From: Anaerolineales bacterium
GTDB taxonomy: Bacteria > Chloroflexota > Anaerolineae > Anaerolineales > UBA4823
Length of the DNA: 64,000 nucleotides
Direction of reading: 5' to 3'
Assembly (NCBI GenBank): GCA_003105035.1
Contig: PQAL01000019.1
Location: forward strand, 1-64,000
Both the position numbers and the translations under genes were made by a program. Under the pieces are notes generated by a model, which searched no databases, had not been told where the DNA came from, and saw nothing but the letters and a program-made list of their open reading frames with translations. Positions 27,118 through 35,929 of this stretch are shown here, piece by piece (position 1 is the stretch's first letter; every line of letters begins with the position of its first letter).

Positions 27118-27947
27118 GATTTGATGTAGCCTTAAACCATGGAATAAGCCTGGAGATCTCTTCGAAGATCATTCGCAACACGCCCTTCCCCACTGCCAGC
27201 ATCGCCAAGGGCTGGTTGTTGCTCAATGATGGCAAGGATCTATCGGAAGAAGCCGTCGGTTTCGGAGTTCCCATAGTCAAGCGCGGGCTCCAGGCAATTT
27301 TCCCCGGTGAGATCGAGCTCTTCCTGGGTGGAGGCGTCGATCAGTGCAAGTTTTCGGCGCGTTATACCCTCAACCTGGTGGAGAAGATCAATCACTCAAC
27401 CAGCCCGATTAATAGCCGCCTGATCACCAGCACGAAAAACATCCTGGCTGGGATGATCCGGCAGTTTCCTGGGTTACGCAGGCAGCTGACTGGCGTTTCG
27501 AACCAGATGCGTGATCGATTCGGATGGCAAACGGTTTATGAACCGGCAGGTTTTTCCGCCCACGTGACGATGCATTACACGATCAACCCTAAATCAGGGA
27601 GTCTGGAAGTAGAGCTGATCGATAAGCAGTTGAGTCCAGAGCAAGTCAGCGAAATCATCGTCATGAATGAGCAAGGGGCACACTACTTCGACAGCTACTG
27701 GAGTGATGACGGCTTCTCGCAGCGTGGAGCCGAGATCGGCTGTTGGGATGAGGTGAGCACAGCATGGGCAGAATTTACGAGTGATTCGGAAAAGCTTTCC
27801 TTCAGCCTGCACCAGGTCGAAGGAGCAAAATTATTCTGCGGTAGAGAGCTGGTTGGCGACCGCTTAGCCTGGTCGGGCTTTGGCTACTCTTTTTCTCCAA
27901 GACTTGAGCGTTTCAAGTATCAGGTCATGTTACGCAAGCTGCTATGA
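27114..27947 (+). CDS. Protein of unknown function in glycosyltransferase/radical SAM operon
   Basis: A 277-residue soluble-looking protein that I do not recognise. No signal peptide or membrane helix is seen. Notable parts are the start MRFDVALNHGISLEI, GGGVDQCKFSARYTLNL in the middle, and GWQTVYEPAGFSAHVTMHY, all suggesting beta-structure. Its start overlaps the GT-C stop, and its stop overlaps the start of the radical SAM gene in ATGA, so it is translationally coupled to both and probably acts in the same pathway. Confidence 0.75.
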   Translation: MRFDVALNHGISLEISSKIIRNTPFPTASIAKGWLLLNDGKDLSEEAVGFGVPIVKRGLQAIFPGEIELFLGGGVDQCKFSARYTLNLVEKINHSTSPINSRLITSTKNILAGMIRQFPGLRRQLTGVSNQMRDRFGWQTVYEPAGFSAHVTMHYTINPKSGSLEVELIDKQLSPEQVSEIIVMNEQGAHYFDSYWSDDGFSQRGAEIGCWDEVSTAWAEFTSDSEKLSFSLHQVEGAKLFCGRELVGDRLAWSGFGYSFSPRLERFKYQVMLRKLL

Positions 27948-29314
27948 GCAGGGTGCTATTGATCTACCCGTATTTCAAACCCAGGCGGGATCGATCGGTG
28001 TTCCGCTTCCCACCCCTAGGGGTGAGCTACTTGGCTGCCAGCTTGATCAAGGCGGGGCATGAGGTGCAGGTGCTCGATTGCACTTTTATTAATAAAGCCG
28101 ATGCCCTCAACCAGGCCCGGCAGGCTGCTGCCGAAGTGGTGGGTATCTACTGTATGGTGACCATGCTGGAAGATTGCCTCTGGCTGGCCAGGCAGTTACG
28201 CCCTCAGACAAAATTGCTTGTGGTGGGCGGGCCACTCCCCACCTGTGAGCCGCAGAAGTTCGTGCATGACTTTGATGTGGTCGCCCGGGGTGAAGCTGAA
28301 CATACCGTGGTCGAGCTGCTTCAAGCCTATGCAAGCGGAGGTGATTACCGCACCGTTAATGGTATTACCATGCTTGGCGAAAACGGCGAATGCATTTCCA
28401 CACCTTTGCGACCCTTTATAAAGGATCTAGACAGTCTGCCCTTGCCAGCCCGCGACCTGCTGCCGAACCAGGGATACATCCAGTTTGGTCGGAAAAAATA
28501 TGGCTACGCCATCACCACGGTGATGAGCACGCGTGGTTGCCCGTACCACTGCGAGTTCTGTAGCAATGTCATCTTCGGAGGCTCATACCGTGAGCGGTCT
28601 GCCAGGAACGTGGTCGATGAAGTTGAGCAGGCACTAGCTGCAGGCTACGACCGCATCTCTTTCGCCGACGATGTCTTCACCCTCAATCAGAAGCGGGTAT
28701 TGCAGATTTGTAACGAGATCAACAACCGTAACCTAAAGTTTTACTGGGAGTGCCTGGCGCGCGTAGATTCGATCGATGCTTCCAGCTATGTCGAAATGTA
28801 CCAGGCTGGCTGCCGCAGGGTGTATTTCGGCATCGAATCGGGTGACGATACCATACTAAGGTTGATGAATAAGAAAATCACTGTCGAGGGTGCCCAAACA
28901 GCGGTACAGGCTGCCCACCAGGCAGGGTTGGAGGTGGGGGCATTCTTTATCCTGTTCTACCCTGGTGAAACGAACCAGACGGTGCTCAATACCCTTCGCT
29001 TTGCCACCTCCCTGCCATTGGATTACCTGGGGTTGACCATGCCTTATCCGCTACCGGGGACTGCGCTTTACGAGCGTGTTCAGGGTCAGATCCGGCGCGA
29101 ATGGCACCCCGGTGAGAGTGTGTTCGGCAGCCATGTGCTCATCTATAGAGGTGAATTCTCTGAAGCCAAGATGTGGCTGGGGATCATCAAGGGCCGTATA
29201 CAATTCGCCATCAACCGTAGACTGCGCAGATCGCCCCGTTTGAAGCAAGCAGCTGGCTGGGTTTATCGTTTATTCGAGGTTACGACGGATTGGTTGTTGT
29301 GCCACATGCGGTGA
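27944..29314 (+). CDS. B12-binding-type radical SAM protein A
   Basis: A 456-residue radical SAM enzyme. The N-terminal 150 residues resemble a cobalamin-binding Rossmann domain (FPPLGVSYLAASL, VVGGPLPT, VARGEAEH). The [4Fe-4S]-binding motif is C199, C203 and C206 in TRGCPYHCEFCSN. The SAM-contact glycine stretch and YFGIESGDD follow. Such enzymes do methylations, ring rearrangements or couplings on lipids and natural products. The gene ends the glycosyltransferase operon and its last 45 bases overlap the end of the converging paralogue. Substrate unknown. Confidence 0.9.
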   Translation: MSRVLLIYPYFKPRRDRSVFRFPPLGVSYLAASLIKAGHEVQVLDCTFINKADALNQARQAAAEVVGIYCMVTMLEDCLWLARQLRPQTKLLVVGGPLPTCEPQKFVHDFDVVARGEAEHTVVELLQAYASGGDYRTVNGITMLGENGECISTPLRPFIKDLDSLPLPARDLLPNQGYIQFGRKKYGYAITTVMSTRGCPYHCEFCSNVIFGGSYRERSARNVVDEVEQALAAGYDRISFADDVFTLNQKRVLQICNEINNRNLKFYWECLARVDSIDASSYVEMYQAGCRRVYFGIESGDDTILRLMNKKITVEGAQTAVQAAHQAGLEVGAFFILFYPGETNQTVLNTLRFATSLPLDYLGLTMPYPLPGTALYERVQGQIRREWHPGESVFGSHVLIYRGEFSEAKMWLGIIKGRIQFAINRRLRRSPRLKQAAGWVYRLFEVTTDWLLCHMR

Positions 29315-30634
29315 AGATTTTTTTCGAGATCCTGACGAAGGCATATTGCGATGGTTAAATGCGTGCATGGTCTGCTGGATGCAGTGCTTGAGCCACGATG
29401 GATCGAATTCTGACTGGTAGACGAAGGTTACATCGTTTTCGCGACTCCAGTCCTTCGTTGGGTCAATCCCGCTGACCCGTGTGAAGAGCGCTGAGCCCGG
29501 CAATGGGAATGGTACATTGAAGGAAATCTCATCCAGTGGCAGGCTGAGCGCCAGGCTGAACGTCTTTTCGACTGCCTCACGGCTTTCACCAGGATAACCA
29601 ACAATAAAAAATGCTGCCACCTGGATACCTGCCTGGTGGAAATGTTCAACCGCTCGGATGCCATCTTCCAGGGTGGCTTTCTTGTTCATCAAGCGCAGGG
29701 TTTCATCACTGCCGGATTCCAGCCCCAGATACACCCGCGTGCAGCCGGCTGTCTTCATCTGCATGGCGATCTCCTGCGTGATGCCAGTTGACCGTGACAG
29801 GCAGCTCCAGCCAATCCCCAACTTCTCAATGCGCTGGCAGAACTGGAATAAAAAGGAAAGGTCGAGGGTGAAGTTATCGTCGGCGATCCACAGCCGGTCA
29901 TAACCCAGCTGCCTGAGCTGATTAATCTCCTCGAAAACCACCTCCAGGTTGCGCTTGCGATAGAGATGGCCGAAAACTGGTCGGGAGCAAAAGTCACAAT
30001 CGAATGGGCAGCCAAAGGTGACCATGAGCGAGGCCGTGCGGGAGCCATTCTTGCGCATCCAGTCTTGCTGGTAGGATTTATGATCAAAATCCGAGCGGTC
30101 GGGGATGGGAAACTTGCGCACCTCGTGCTGGCTGTAATGAACGATGGGATTTTGGATGAATAAGTCGAGGGTATGGCCGTTTAAACCCGGATATGATGCC
30201 AGGTCAAGCCGGTAGAGGGTCTTCCAATTCACGCCATGGGAGAAATAATCCTGGCAAAACCTGGGGAAGCTCAGGTCAGCCTCGCCGCGGAATACCAGGT
30301 CGAAAGACCCGAGAAAATTTTCGGGGTATAAGGTCGGCATCGGGCCACCTGCGACGAGTAAAGCCTCGGGCAGGCGCTGGCGCAATAATTCTGCGAAGCG
30401 GAAGGTGCTGCGGTTCAACAGGATCATGGAAGAGACGCCAACGATATCCGGCTGGTAGTCCAACAGCTTCTCGGCCACTCTGCTGAACGTCTGGAAAGTG
30501 CAGTCGAACACGCCAGTCTCGATATCTCTCTGGCGTAGCTGGGCTGCCAGGCTGGCGATCCCCAGAGGAGCGAACAACATCTCCGTGGCCGATCGCGTGC
30601 GGAAATATGGAAAGACAAGAGCTACCCTAGGCAT
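29270..30634 (-). CDS. B12-binding-type radical SAM protein B
   Basis: A 454-residue paralogue of the protein at 27944. Start taken as ATG 30634 (CGGGGA upstream); a GTG at 30661 lacks a ribosome site. Common features include FAPLGIASLAAQL, VAGGPMPT, RGEADLSF, the cluster motif C209, C213, C216 in FGCPFDCDFCS, and YLGLESGSD. It converges on protein A with a 45-base overlap of 3' ends. The pair may act on the same substrate in two steps or be a duplicated, inverted gene. Confidence 0.9.
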   Translation of the reverse strand: MPRVALVFPYFRTRSATEMLFAPLGIASLAAQLRQRDIETGVFDCTFQTFSRVAEKLLDYQPDIVGVSSMILLNRSTFRFAELLRQRLPEALLVAGGPMPTLYPENFLGSFDLVFRGEADLSFPRFCQDYFSHGVNWKTLYRLDLASYPGLNGHTLDLFIQNPIVHYSQHEVRKFPIPDRSDFDHKSYQQDWMRKNGSRTASLMVTFGCPFDCDFCSRPVFGHLYRKRNLEVVFEEINQLRQLGYDRLWIADDNFTLDLSFLFQFCQRIEKLGIGWSCLSRSTGITQEIAMQMKTAGCTRVYLGLESGSDETLRLMNKKATLEDGIRAVEHFHQAGIQVAAFFIVGYPGESREAVEKTFSLALSLPLDEISFNVPFPLPGSALFTRVSGIDPTKDWSRENDVTFVYQSEFDPSWLKHCIQQTMHAFNHRNMPSSGSRKKSSPHVAQQPIRRNLE

Positions 30635-30864
30635 AATTCGATAATCCCCGACGACCAGCACACTATTTCACGAGGTACTTCCCACACGAGTTCCTTAAGT
30701 CATTAACCGGCTTGCGAAAAGATAGAAATCTCGTAGCGTTGAGGTGAGTATATCGCGGTCATATTATTCTATTTAAAAGAGAAGTTTAGACTGAGATGAG
30801 TATTTTTTGGATATATCCTGAACCAAAGACAACCCTGAGCTACGCTATCGATATGAGCAATGCA

Positions 30865-31650
30865 CTACAGCAATTCAGCAATTGTGTACTCTTTGGATAC
30901 CTCGGGGATGATCACCCGGCACCCAGGCAGGATTTGGTGTGCCAATACTTCCAGATTTTGCAATGATAATCTCCCTGGACGGGTGAATCGGCGTAAAGGC
31001 TTACTGAGCGGGCGGGTGAAGTTATCCCAGTGGATTGGGACAATCACCCGGGGATGGATACCCTGTAGCATATCGCGGTAGTAGCGCTGTGGTTCCTGTG
31101 CAACCGCGAACCAGAGGTCCGCGGCATGCGGGTCACCTGCGCAAATTAACAACCGGATGCCATTCACCATGATGCGATAACCCAGGCAGAGGTCCATGCG
31201 GTAATCCCAGGCGTGCAGGGGCGGCTCCAGACCCAGGCGGAATGGGCCGTTGAAAAGCTTCGCTAACGGGATCGGGCTATGCTGGCCGCGAATGACTTCC
31301 ACTTCAAAACTGCCCAGCACAAGTCTTTCTCCTACAGTAATTTCGGTTGTTTTCGGAACGGGAGCACCAACAATCGCCAGCAGGTGGCAGGTGTTGGCTG
31401 AGCCGAACACAACTGCATCGGTCTGGCGCATTACCTCCGAGACGTCGAGCAGGTGATCATAATGCGAATGAGTGACCAACACGAAGTCACAGCGTGGCAG
31501 ATACTCAGCAACTAATTCACCGTCAGGTGCCAGTGGTCGCAATAAGGTCGTTAACGAAGGGCGGGTGAAGAATGGGTCAATGGCCAGCACCTGACCCCCA
31601 GCCTTAAACACCAGGCTGGCTGTGCCTGACCACTGGAAGGAGAGGCTCAC
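30865..31650 (-). CDS. MBL-fold metallo-hydrolase (UlaG/RomA-like)
   Basis: A 261-residue metallo-beta-lactamase-fold protein. The metal motif is THSHYDHLLD near residue 80; later ligands are probably in ICAGDPHAAD and VPIHWDNF. It resembles the UlaG/NAPE-PLD side of the superfamily, which includes phosphodiesterases. The start is a GTG that overlaps the stop of the MFS gene; GGAGGAG lies just before it. Coupled expression with the transporter is clear. Confidence 0.87.
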   Translation of the reverse strand: MSLSFQWSGTASLVFKAGGQVLAIDPFFTRPSLTTLLRPLAPDGELVAEYLPRCDFVLVTHSHYDHLLDVSEVMRQTDAVVFGSANTCHLLAIVGAPVPKTTEITVGERLVLGSFEVEVIRGQHSPIPLAKLFNGPFRLGLEPPLHAWDYRMDLCLGYRIMVNGIRLLICAGDPHAADLWFAVAQEPQRYYRDMLQGIHPRVIVPIHWDNFTRPLSKPLRRFTRPGRLSLQNLEVLAHQILPGCRVIIPEVSKEYTIAELL

Positions 31651-32861
31651 CGCTCCTCCGGCGGCTTCACCGCCCGGAAGCCCCGCCAGATTAAGACATC
31701 ATAGATGATCTTCAAGCTGCCAGCGATTACAAAAGGCGCTCCCAGAAGCCCAGGGATCGCCAGGAACTGACCGGTGATGGCAGGGGATAGGCTGGCACCT
31801 ACCGAACGGGAGATGCTGGTGACGCCCATGGCTGCCGAGCGCTCATCCGGGCTAACCACTGCCACGGTATAGGATTGGCGCGTGGGTACATCCATTTGCG
31901 AGATGCTGAACCTGAGCAGTAAGGCGGTGATTGCCAGCGGAAGGGTCGGCATGAACGGCACCAGGATAAGCAGGATGTTGGAAGGGATGTGGGTGAACAC
32001 CATGGTATTGATCAAGCCAATACGCCTGGCGATCCAGGCAGCAGACAGGGCTGAGATGCCCGCCAGGATGTTGGCAGCGAAGAAAATCGTCCCCAGCACG
32101 GCTGGCTGGACGCCAAACTTAACATTGAACCAGTACGCCACCATACTCTGCACCACCAGCCCACCCGCGAAGGCATCCAGGGCAAACAGGCTGGACAGCT
32201 TGAACACCACCCGGCGCGATTTATGCAGGCCAAACCTGCGCTGCAGGGTAATCGTTTCCTGCGACCTTGGTGCTTCCACAGCTGACGAAACAAAGAGGAA
32301 TAGCATAACCAGGAGCAAACCCACCAGGGTATAACCGAATACCACTGCCCGGTAGGAATTTAACGGTGTATACCCATTTTTCTGCAGCAGCTGCGCCAGG
32401 AATCCACCAATCAGGGCACCTGTGGCGGTGGCGAAGGAGCCTGCCAGGTTATACCAGGCGAAAACCTGAGTACGCCTGGCATCAGGCACCAGTTGAGAAA
32501 GGGCAGCCTGCTCGATGGATAAAAAGGGACCGATCTCATTGCCCGACGGACTGATCACCCCGATGATGGCAGTGACCACCAGGAAGATAAAATTCCCGGT
32601 CAGGCTGAAAATGACACCTGCCATGATCATCAGCAATGCACCGATGATCAACATTTTCTTCCGTCCTGCTCGGTCGGCGGAGGTGGTGAGCCATAGGGTA
32701 ATGGCTGCATCGCCAGCTAGGGTGAGGGTGAACAGCAGTCCGATCTCACCTTCGCTCAGGCCACGCTGCGCCAGATAAAGGGCCAGGACCACTGACAGAA
32801 AGCCGTAGCCGAACATTCGAATAACACGAGTGACGAAAAGGAGGGGGATATCGCGTGGCAT
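31647..32861 (-). CDS. MFS transporter
   Basis: A 404-residue major facilitator protein with about twelve helices. The loop after helix 2 reads TTSADRAGRKKMLIIG, the classic A-motif of MFS proteins. It is followed by an overlapping metallo-hydrolase gene. No Shine-Dalgarno site is seen before the ATG at 32861. Likely an exporter, but the cargo is unknown. Together with the radical SAM and glycosyltransferase genes it may form a biosynthesis-and-export locus. Confidence 0.9.
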   Translation of the reverse strand: MPRDIPLLFVTRVIRMFGYGFLSVVLALYLAQRGLSEGEIGLLFTLTLAGDAAITLWLTTSADRAGRKKMLIIGALLMIMAGVIFSLTGNFIFLVVTAIIGVISPSGNEIGPFLSIEQAALSQLVPDARRTQVFAWYNLAGSFATATGALIGGFLAQLLQKNGYTPLNSYRAVVFGYTLVGLLLVMLFLFVSSAVEAPRSQETITLQRRFGLHKSRRVVFKLSSLFALDAFAGGLVVQSMVAYWFNVKFGVQPAVLGTIFFAANILAGISALSAAWIARRIGLINTMVFTHIPSNILLILVPFMPTLPLAITALLLRFSISQMDVPTRQSYTVAVVSPDERSAAMGVTSISRSVGASLSPAITGQFLAIPGLLGAPFVIAGSLKIIYDVLIWRGFRAVKPPEER

Positions 32862-33063
32862 GTTCTATAGTGAGTGAGCAATGATTAAAAAAAAATTACA
32901 TGCAAGGAGCACTCTTAATGCTTCGAAATCTTTGATGTGAAGGCATCTTAGGATCGACCAGAGATATGGTTGCTGGTTTTATCTAGCATTTTTAAAACGT
33001 CCGCCTGAGCTGCCCGCTATTCACGTTTCTACCCCACTGAGCATTCCACCTTGGAGAAAATAG

Positions 33064-33771
33064 CTAGCGTGATTTCTTTTTATCTTCTTTCGGCTGCCAG
33101 AAGAACAACGTACGCAAGTCAGCCAGGATGTGAAAAGCCATGGCTGGCAGCAGGCTGCCACCCAGGATGTAGATGACTGCGTAACTGAACCCGGCGAGCG
33201 TGGTCGTCAGGATGCCTTTGCGGCCCTGGTAGGCCCGGCTCAGGCCATACACAATACCGGAAAGCAGGGCGAGCACAATCCAATTCCAGCCAGGCAAAAC
33301 CGTCCTCAGGTAGCGCAGGAAAAAACCACGGTAGAGCAGCTCTTCGCAGATCCCGGCAGTGATGGTAGCGATGGTGAACCATTTGCGTTCCGCAGGGGTG
33401 GAGGGCAGCACCGCGGCTGAAGTCTCCAGGCTGTGGCGCATATTTTCCAACGCATTCGGGTTACGCCGGATCAGAGATACCGAAAGGACAATGCCACCCA
33501 ACAGTGCAAAGCTGATGATCCAACCAACCTGATTGGGCAGGGTGAGGCCAAGATAATTGAGGGGATCAGGTATAGGGATAACGATCAGGACAAGTACCAC
33601 CAGCCAGCTCAATTCCCAAAGCACCTGGGTACGGTAGTACAGCAGGCGAGCGTGTGGATCAACTGGCAGCTGTTTCTTGAAGTTGCGATAAATATTCGCA
33701 CGCAAGAGAGGCTCAACCAGAACCAGATAAGCCGCCATTAACTGCATCAGGATGAAGGAAAGAAAGCCCAT
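33064..33771 (-). CDS. CPBP family (Abi/CAAX-like) membrane protein, variant motif
   Basis: A 235-residue membrane protein with about six helices and the CPBP intramembrane protease layout. Motif 1 is intact (EELLYR), motif 3 reads HILADL. Motif 2, usually FxxxH (FGLAHLYQG), reads YGLSRAYQG here, so the catalytic-site histidine is replaced by Arg. Activity may therefore be lost or altered. The protein stands alone between non-coding stretches of about 200 and 270 bases in which I see no RNA gene. Confidence 0.85.
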   Translation of the reverse strand: MGFLSFILMQLMAAYLVLVEPLLRANIYRNFKKQLPVDPHARLLYYRTQVLWELSWLVVLVLIVIPIPDPLNYLGLTLPNQVGWIISFALLGGIVLSVSLIRRNPNALENMRHSLETSAAVLPSTPAERKWFTIATITAGICEELLYRGFFLRYLRTVLPGWNWIVLALLSGIVYGLSRAYQGRKGILTTTLAGFSYAVIYILGGSLLPAMAFHILADLRTLFFWQPKEDKKKSR

Positions 33772-34043
33772 GTCGGATTCGCCTTATGAAGGATGATTAC
33801 GCTCACATACCGGAATAATTTTACCCCAGCATTGCAATTGCTTATGCAGATTGTCCATTATTGGTGCTTATATGGTTTAATCGTGGAAGTGGCTGGTCAC
33901 CCATAGTTTTTATGCATTGGCAACCAGCCTGAACCTCTGCTGGATTTTCGCAAGACCTCAGCCTGCCGGGTTGAACGATTATCCATCTGCAGATGTAATT
34001 ATTCATATCATGCCATACGTTGACTTTCAAGTGGAGGAGCATT

Positions 34044-35084
34044 ATGGAAGAGTGTCTACAATGCCCGGCTGATTACCAGCCCCTATTGGATGTGCGCCAG
34101 ACAGAGCTGGCCATCCGCCAGATCAAGGAATTCTTTCAGACCAACCTTTCATTTGAGCTGAACCTGATGCGCGTAACGGCTCCATTGTTTGTTCCATCGG
34201 GGACCGGGATCAACGATGACCTGAACGGCATCGAACAGCCCGTGCATTTCCCGGTCAGAGCATTAGGAGGAAGCCGGGTCGAGATCGTCCAGTCACTGGC
34301 CAAGTGGAAACGTCTGCAGCTGGCAGATTTCGGCATGCAACCAGGCGAAGGCCTTTACACCGATATGAACGCCATCCGCCCGGAAGAAACCCTTGATAAC
34401 CTGCACTCGCTCTACGTGGACCAGTGGGATTGGGAACGGGTCATAGACAACCAGCAGCGAAATATCCCCTTCTTAATGGAAATAGTCAGGAAAATCTACG
34501 ACACCATCCGGCGAACTGAGCGATACATCTGCCACCTTTACCCGGTGATCCAACCCAGCCTGCCTGATCAAATCACCTTTGTCCATAGTGAAGACTTGCA
34601 GAAACGGTACCCAAACCTGACCTCCAAGGAGCGCGAGAAACTGATCTGCAAGGAACACGGGGCGGTGTTCGTGATTGGGATTGGAGCAGAGCTTGCCGAC
34701 GGACAGCCTCATGATGGCCGGGCACCCGATTATGATGATTGGTCAACTCCAACAAACGCGGGTTATCGCGGTCTTAATGGTGACATCCTGGTCAATTATC
34801 CCCTGCTCGATTGTGCTTATGAACTCTCATCGATGGGTATTCGTGTTGACCCCATTGCCATGTTGCACCAGCTGGAAGCCCGCGGCATGCTGGAGCGCAA
34901 GAACCTGTTGTTCCACCGCCGCCTGCTCAACAACGAGCTACCGCTTTCGATCGGAGGTGGGATCGGGCAATCCCGCCTGTGCATGTTTTACTTGCGTAAG
35001 GCGCACATCGGCGAGATCCAATCGAGCCTGTGGCCATCGGAGATGGTGGAGCAATGCCGAGAGCATAATATCCTACTGTTATAA
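34044..35084 (+). CDS. asnA: Aspartate-ammonia ligase
   Basis: AsnA-type asparagine synthetase, class II aaRS-like, making asparagine from aspartate, ammonia and ATP. The 346-residue protein contains the family phrases RVTAPLFVPSGTGINDDLNG, VEIVQSLAKWKR, GLYTDMNAIRP, DQWDWE and GGGIGQSRLCMFYLRK. ATG 34044 is chosen because GGAGGAG lies four bases before; the upstream TTG has no site. It neighbours the glutamate/aspartate-independent ileS, separated by a regulatory region of 845 bases. Confidence 0.95.
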   Translation: MEECLQCPADYQPLLDVRQTELAIRQIKEFFQTNLSFELNLMRVTAPLFVPSGTGINDDLNGIEQPVHFPVRALGGSRVEIVQSLAKWKRLQLADFGMQPGEGLYTDMNAIRPEETLDNLHSLYVDQWDWERVIDNQQRNIPFLMEIVRKIYDTIRRTERYICHLYPVIQPSLPDQITFVHSEDLQKRYPNLTSKEREKLICKEHGAVFVIGIGAELADGQPHDGRAPDYDDWSTPTNAGYRGLNGDILVNYPLLDCAYELSSMGIRVDPIAMLHQLEARGMLERKNLLFHRRLLNNELPLSIGGGIGQSRLCMFYLRKAHIGEIQSSLWPSEMVEQCREHNILLL

Positions 35085-35171
35085 AATTACACTGTGGGGT
35101 TAACTCTTTAAAATCACACTTCGAAGTACATAGGCTTTCGCAAAGTTCTCTCTTGCCTATCAATTCTGTCA

Positions 35172-35199
35172 TTTACTTTTTTCGAACGCCTGCTATAAT
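35172..35199 (+). promoter_or_regulatory. Promoter of the candidate structured RNA
   Basis: TATAAT at 35194-35199, with TTTACT (4 of 6 to consensus) at 35172-35177 and 16-base spacing. It points into the non-coding stretch before the terminator at 35462. Confidence 0.55.
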
Positions 35200-35205
35200 T
35201 AACTT

Positions 35206-35492
35206 GTAAGTTTGTGAAATACAGCATTATCGTTAGGACAGTTTAACAACCCTCATATTTAGCGGTACAGATTACGGAGGTGCTTCGATACCATTTTCTT
35301 CCTCTTCATAGTGTCAGTCAACCAGGAAAGGAGGCGCCGAGTAAGCTAATTAACAAGTCTCAGTCCGTCAAACTAAATAGAGGAATGTCTATCGAAGATT
35401 TTTGACCCATGTGGGTCGCCAAACTGGATGGTAAATCCAGGAAAAAATATCATTGATGTGCAGAAACCGGCATGACAGCCGGTTTCTCTTTA
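35206..35492 (+). ncRNA. Candidate structured RNA between asnA and ileS
   Basis: A stretch of about 287 bases with its own promoter and terminator and no credible ORF. A long-range stem can form: CTTCGATA (35283-35290), CATT (35292-35295) and CCTC (35301-35304) pair with GAGG (35380-35383), AATG (35384-35387) and TATCGAAG (35390-35397). Then come GACCC/GGGTC (35404-35417), CTGGAT/ATCCAG (35424-35440) and the terminator stem. I compared it from memory with tmRNA, RNase P, SRP, 6S and common riboswitches and found no match. It may be an unknown small RNA or a riboswitch-type element whose target is lost. Confidence 0.45.
35462..35492 (+). terminator. Intrinsic terminator before the T-box promoter
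   Basis: Perfect 10-bp stem AGAAACCGGC/GCCGGTTTCT with loop ATGACA, followed by CTTTATG. It separates the candidate RNA from the ileS promoter just downstream. Confidence 0.85.
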
Positions 35493-35506
35493 TGAATCGC
35501 TCTCGA

Positions 35507-35535
35507 TTGACCAATCATTGGAATTATGGCATAAT
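35507..35535 (+). promoter_or_regulatory. Promoter of the ileS T-box transcript
   Basis: TTGACC at 35507-35512 and CATAAT at 35530-35535, spaced by 17 bases. Transcription would start near 35542 and run through the T-box. Confidence 0.75.
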
Positions 35536-35541
35536 TCCCGC

Positions 35542-35866
35542 CAATCGAACCTTGATAAGCTTTGATGGAAACGAGTAAGCCTGCTTCCCTGCCAGCGACC
35601 CCGGGTGTGGTGCGAGCCGGGGCAGAACCACAGGCTGAAAATCCTTCCGGAGCTGCGATCTGAAAGTTGACCCAGCGTAAGCGAGCGAAACAAGTAGGAA
35701 AGCCGGAATTCCCCACCGTTACCAGGGGTACATGGATCGCCACCTGCAATGCAGGGGCCGCCCATGCAGCGGAGGTGCTTGCCCGAACGGCAGGAACCAG
35801 GGTGGTACCGCGGGAGTTATGATGTTGCGCTCTCGTCCCTGTGCTGGGACGAGATTTTTTATTCTC
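35542..35866 (+). promoter_or_regulatory. T-box riboswitch with AUC (Ile) specifier
   Basis: A transcriptional T-box. Stem I: AGTA of the S-turn at 35574-35577, helix AGCCTG/CAGGCT (35578-35583, 35631-35636) and lower helix GGAA/TTCC (35567-35570, 35645-35648). The specifier loop reads GAAA then AUC (35641-35643), an isoleucine codon. The T-box sequence AGGGTGGTACCGCG is at 35799-35812; its UGGU (35803-35806) fits the ACCA end of tRNA-Ile. The terminator is CTCGTCCC/GGGACGAG (35832-35839, 35846-35853) followed by ATTTTTTATT. Uncharged tRNA-Ile should favour readthrough into ileS. Confidence 0.95.
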
Positions 35867-35929
35867 TAATTACATTGCGATGGTTAATTGACACCCTCAA
35901 TCCACGCGATGATGGTTCTGGAGGTAGGA

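Noticed and set aside
35206-35492. Reading the candidate RNA as a lysine, Moco, glycine or c-di-AMP riboswitch
   Set aside because: Single phrases such as GGAGGCGCCGAG look familiar, but the order of conserved bases does not match any of these as I know them.
35275-35780. Eleven-base repeat CGGAGGTGCTT at 35275-35285 and 35770-35780
   Set aside because: The second copy is part of the T-box; the first lies in the candidate RNA at a non-equivalent place. No T-box element follows the first copy, so chance is likely.
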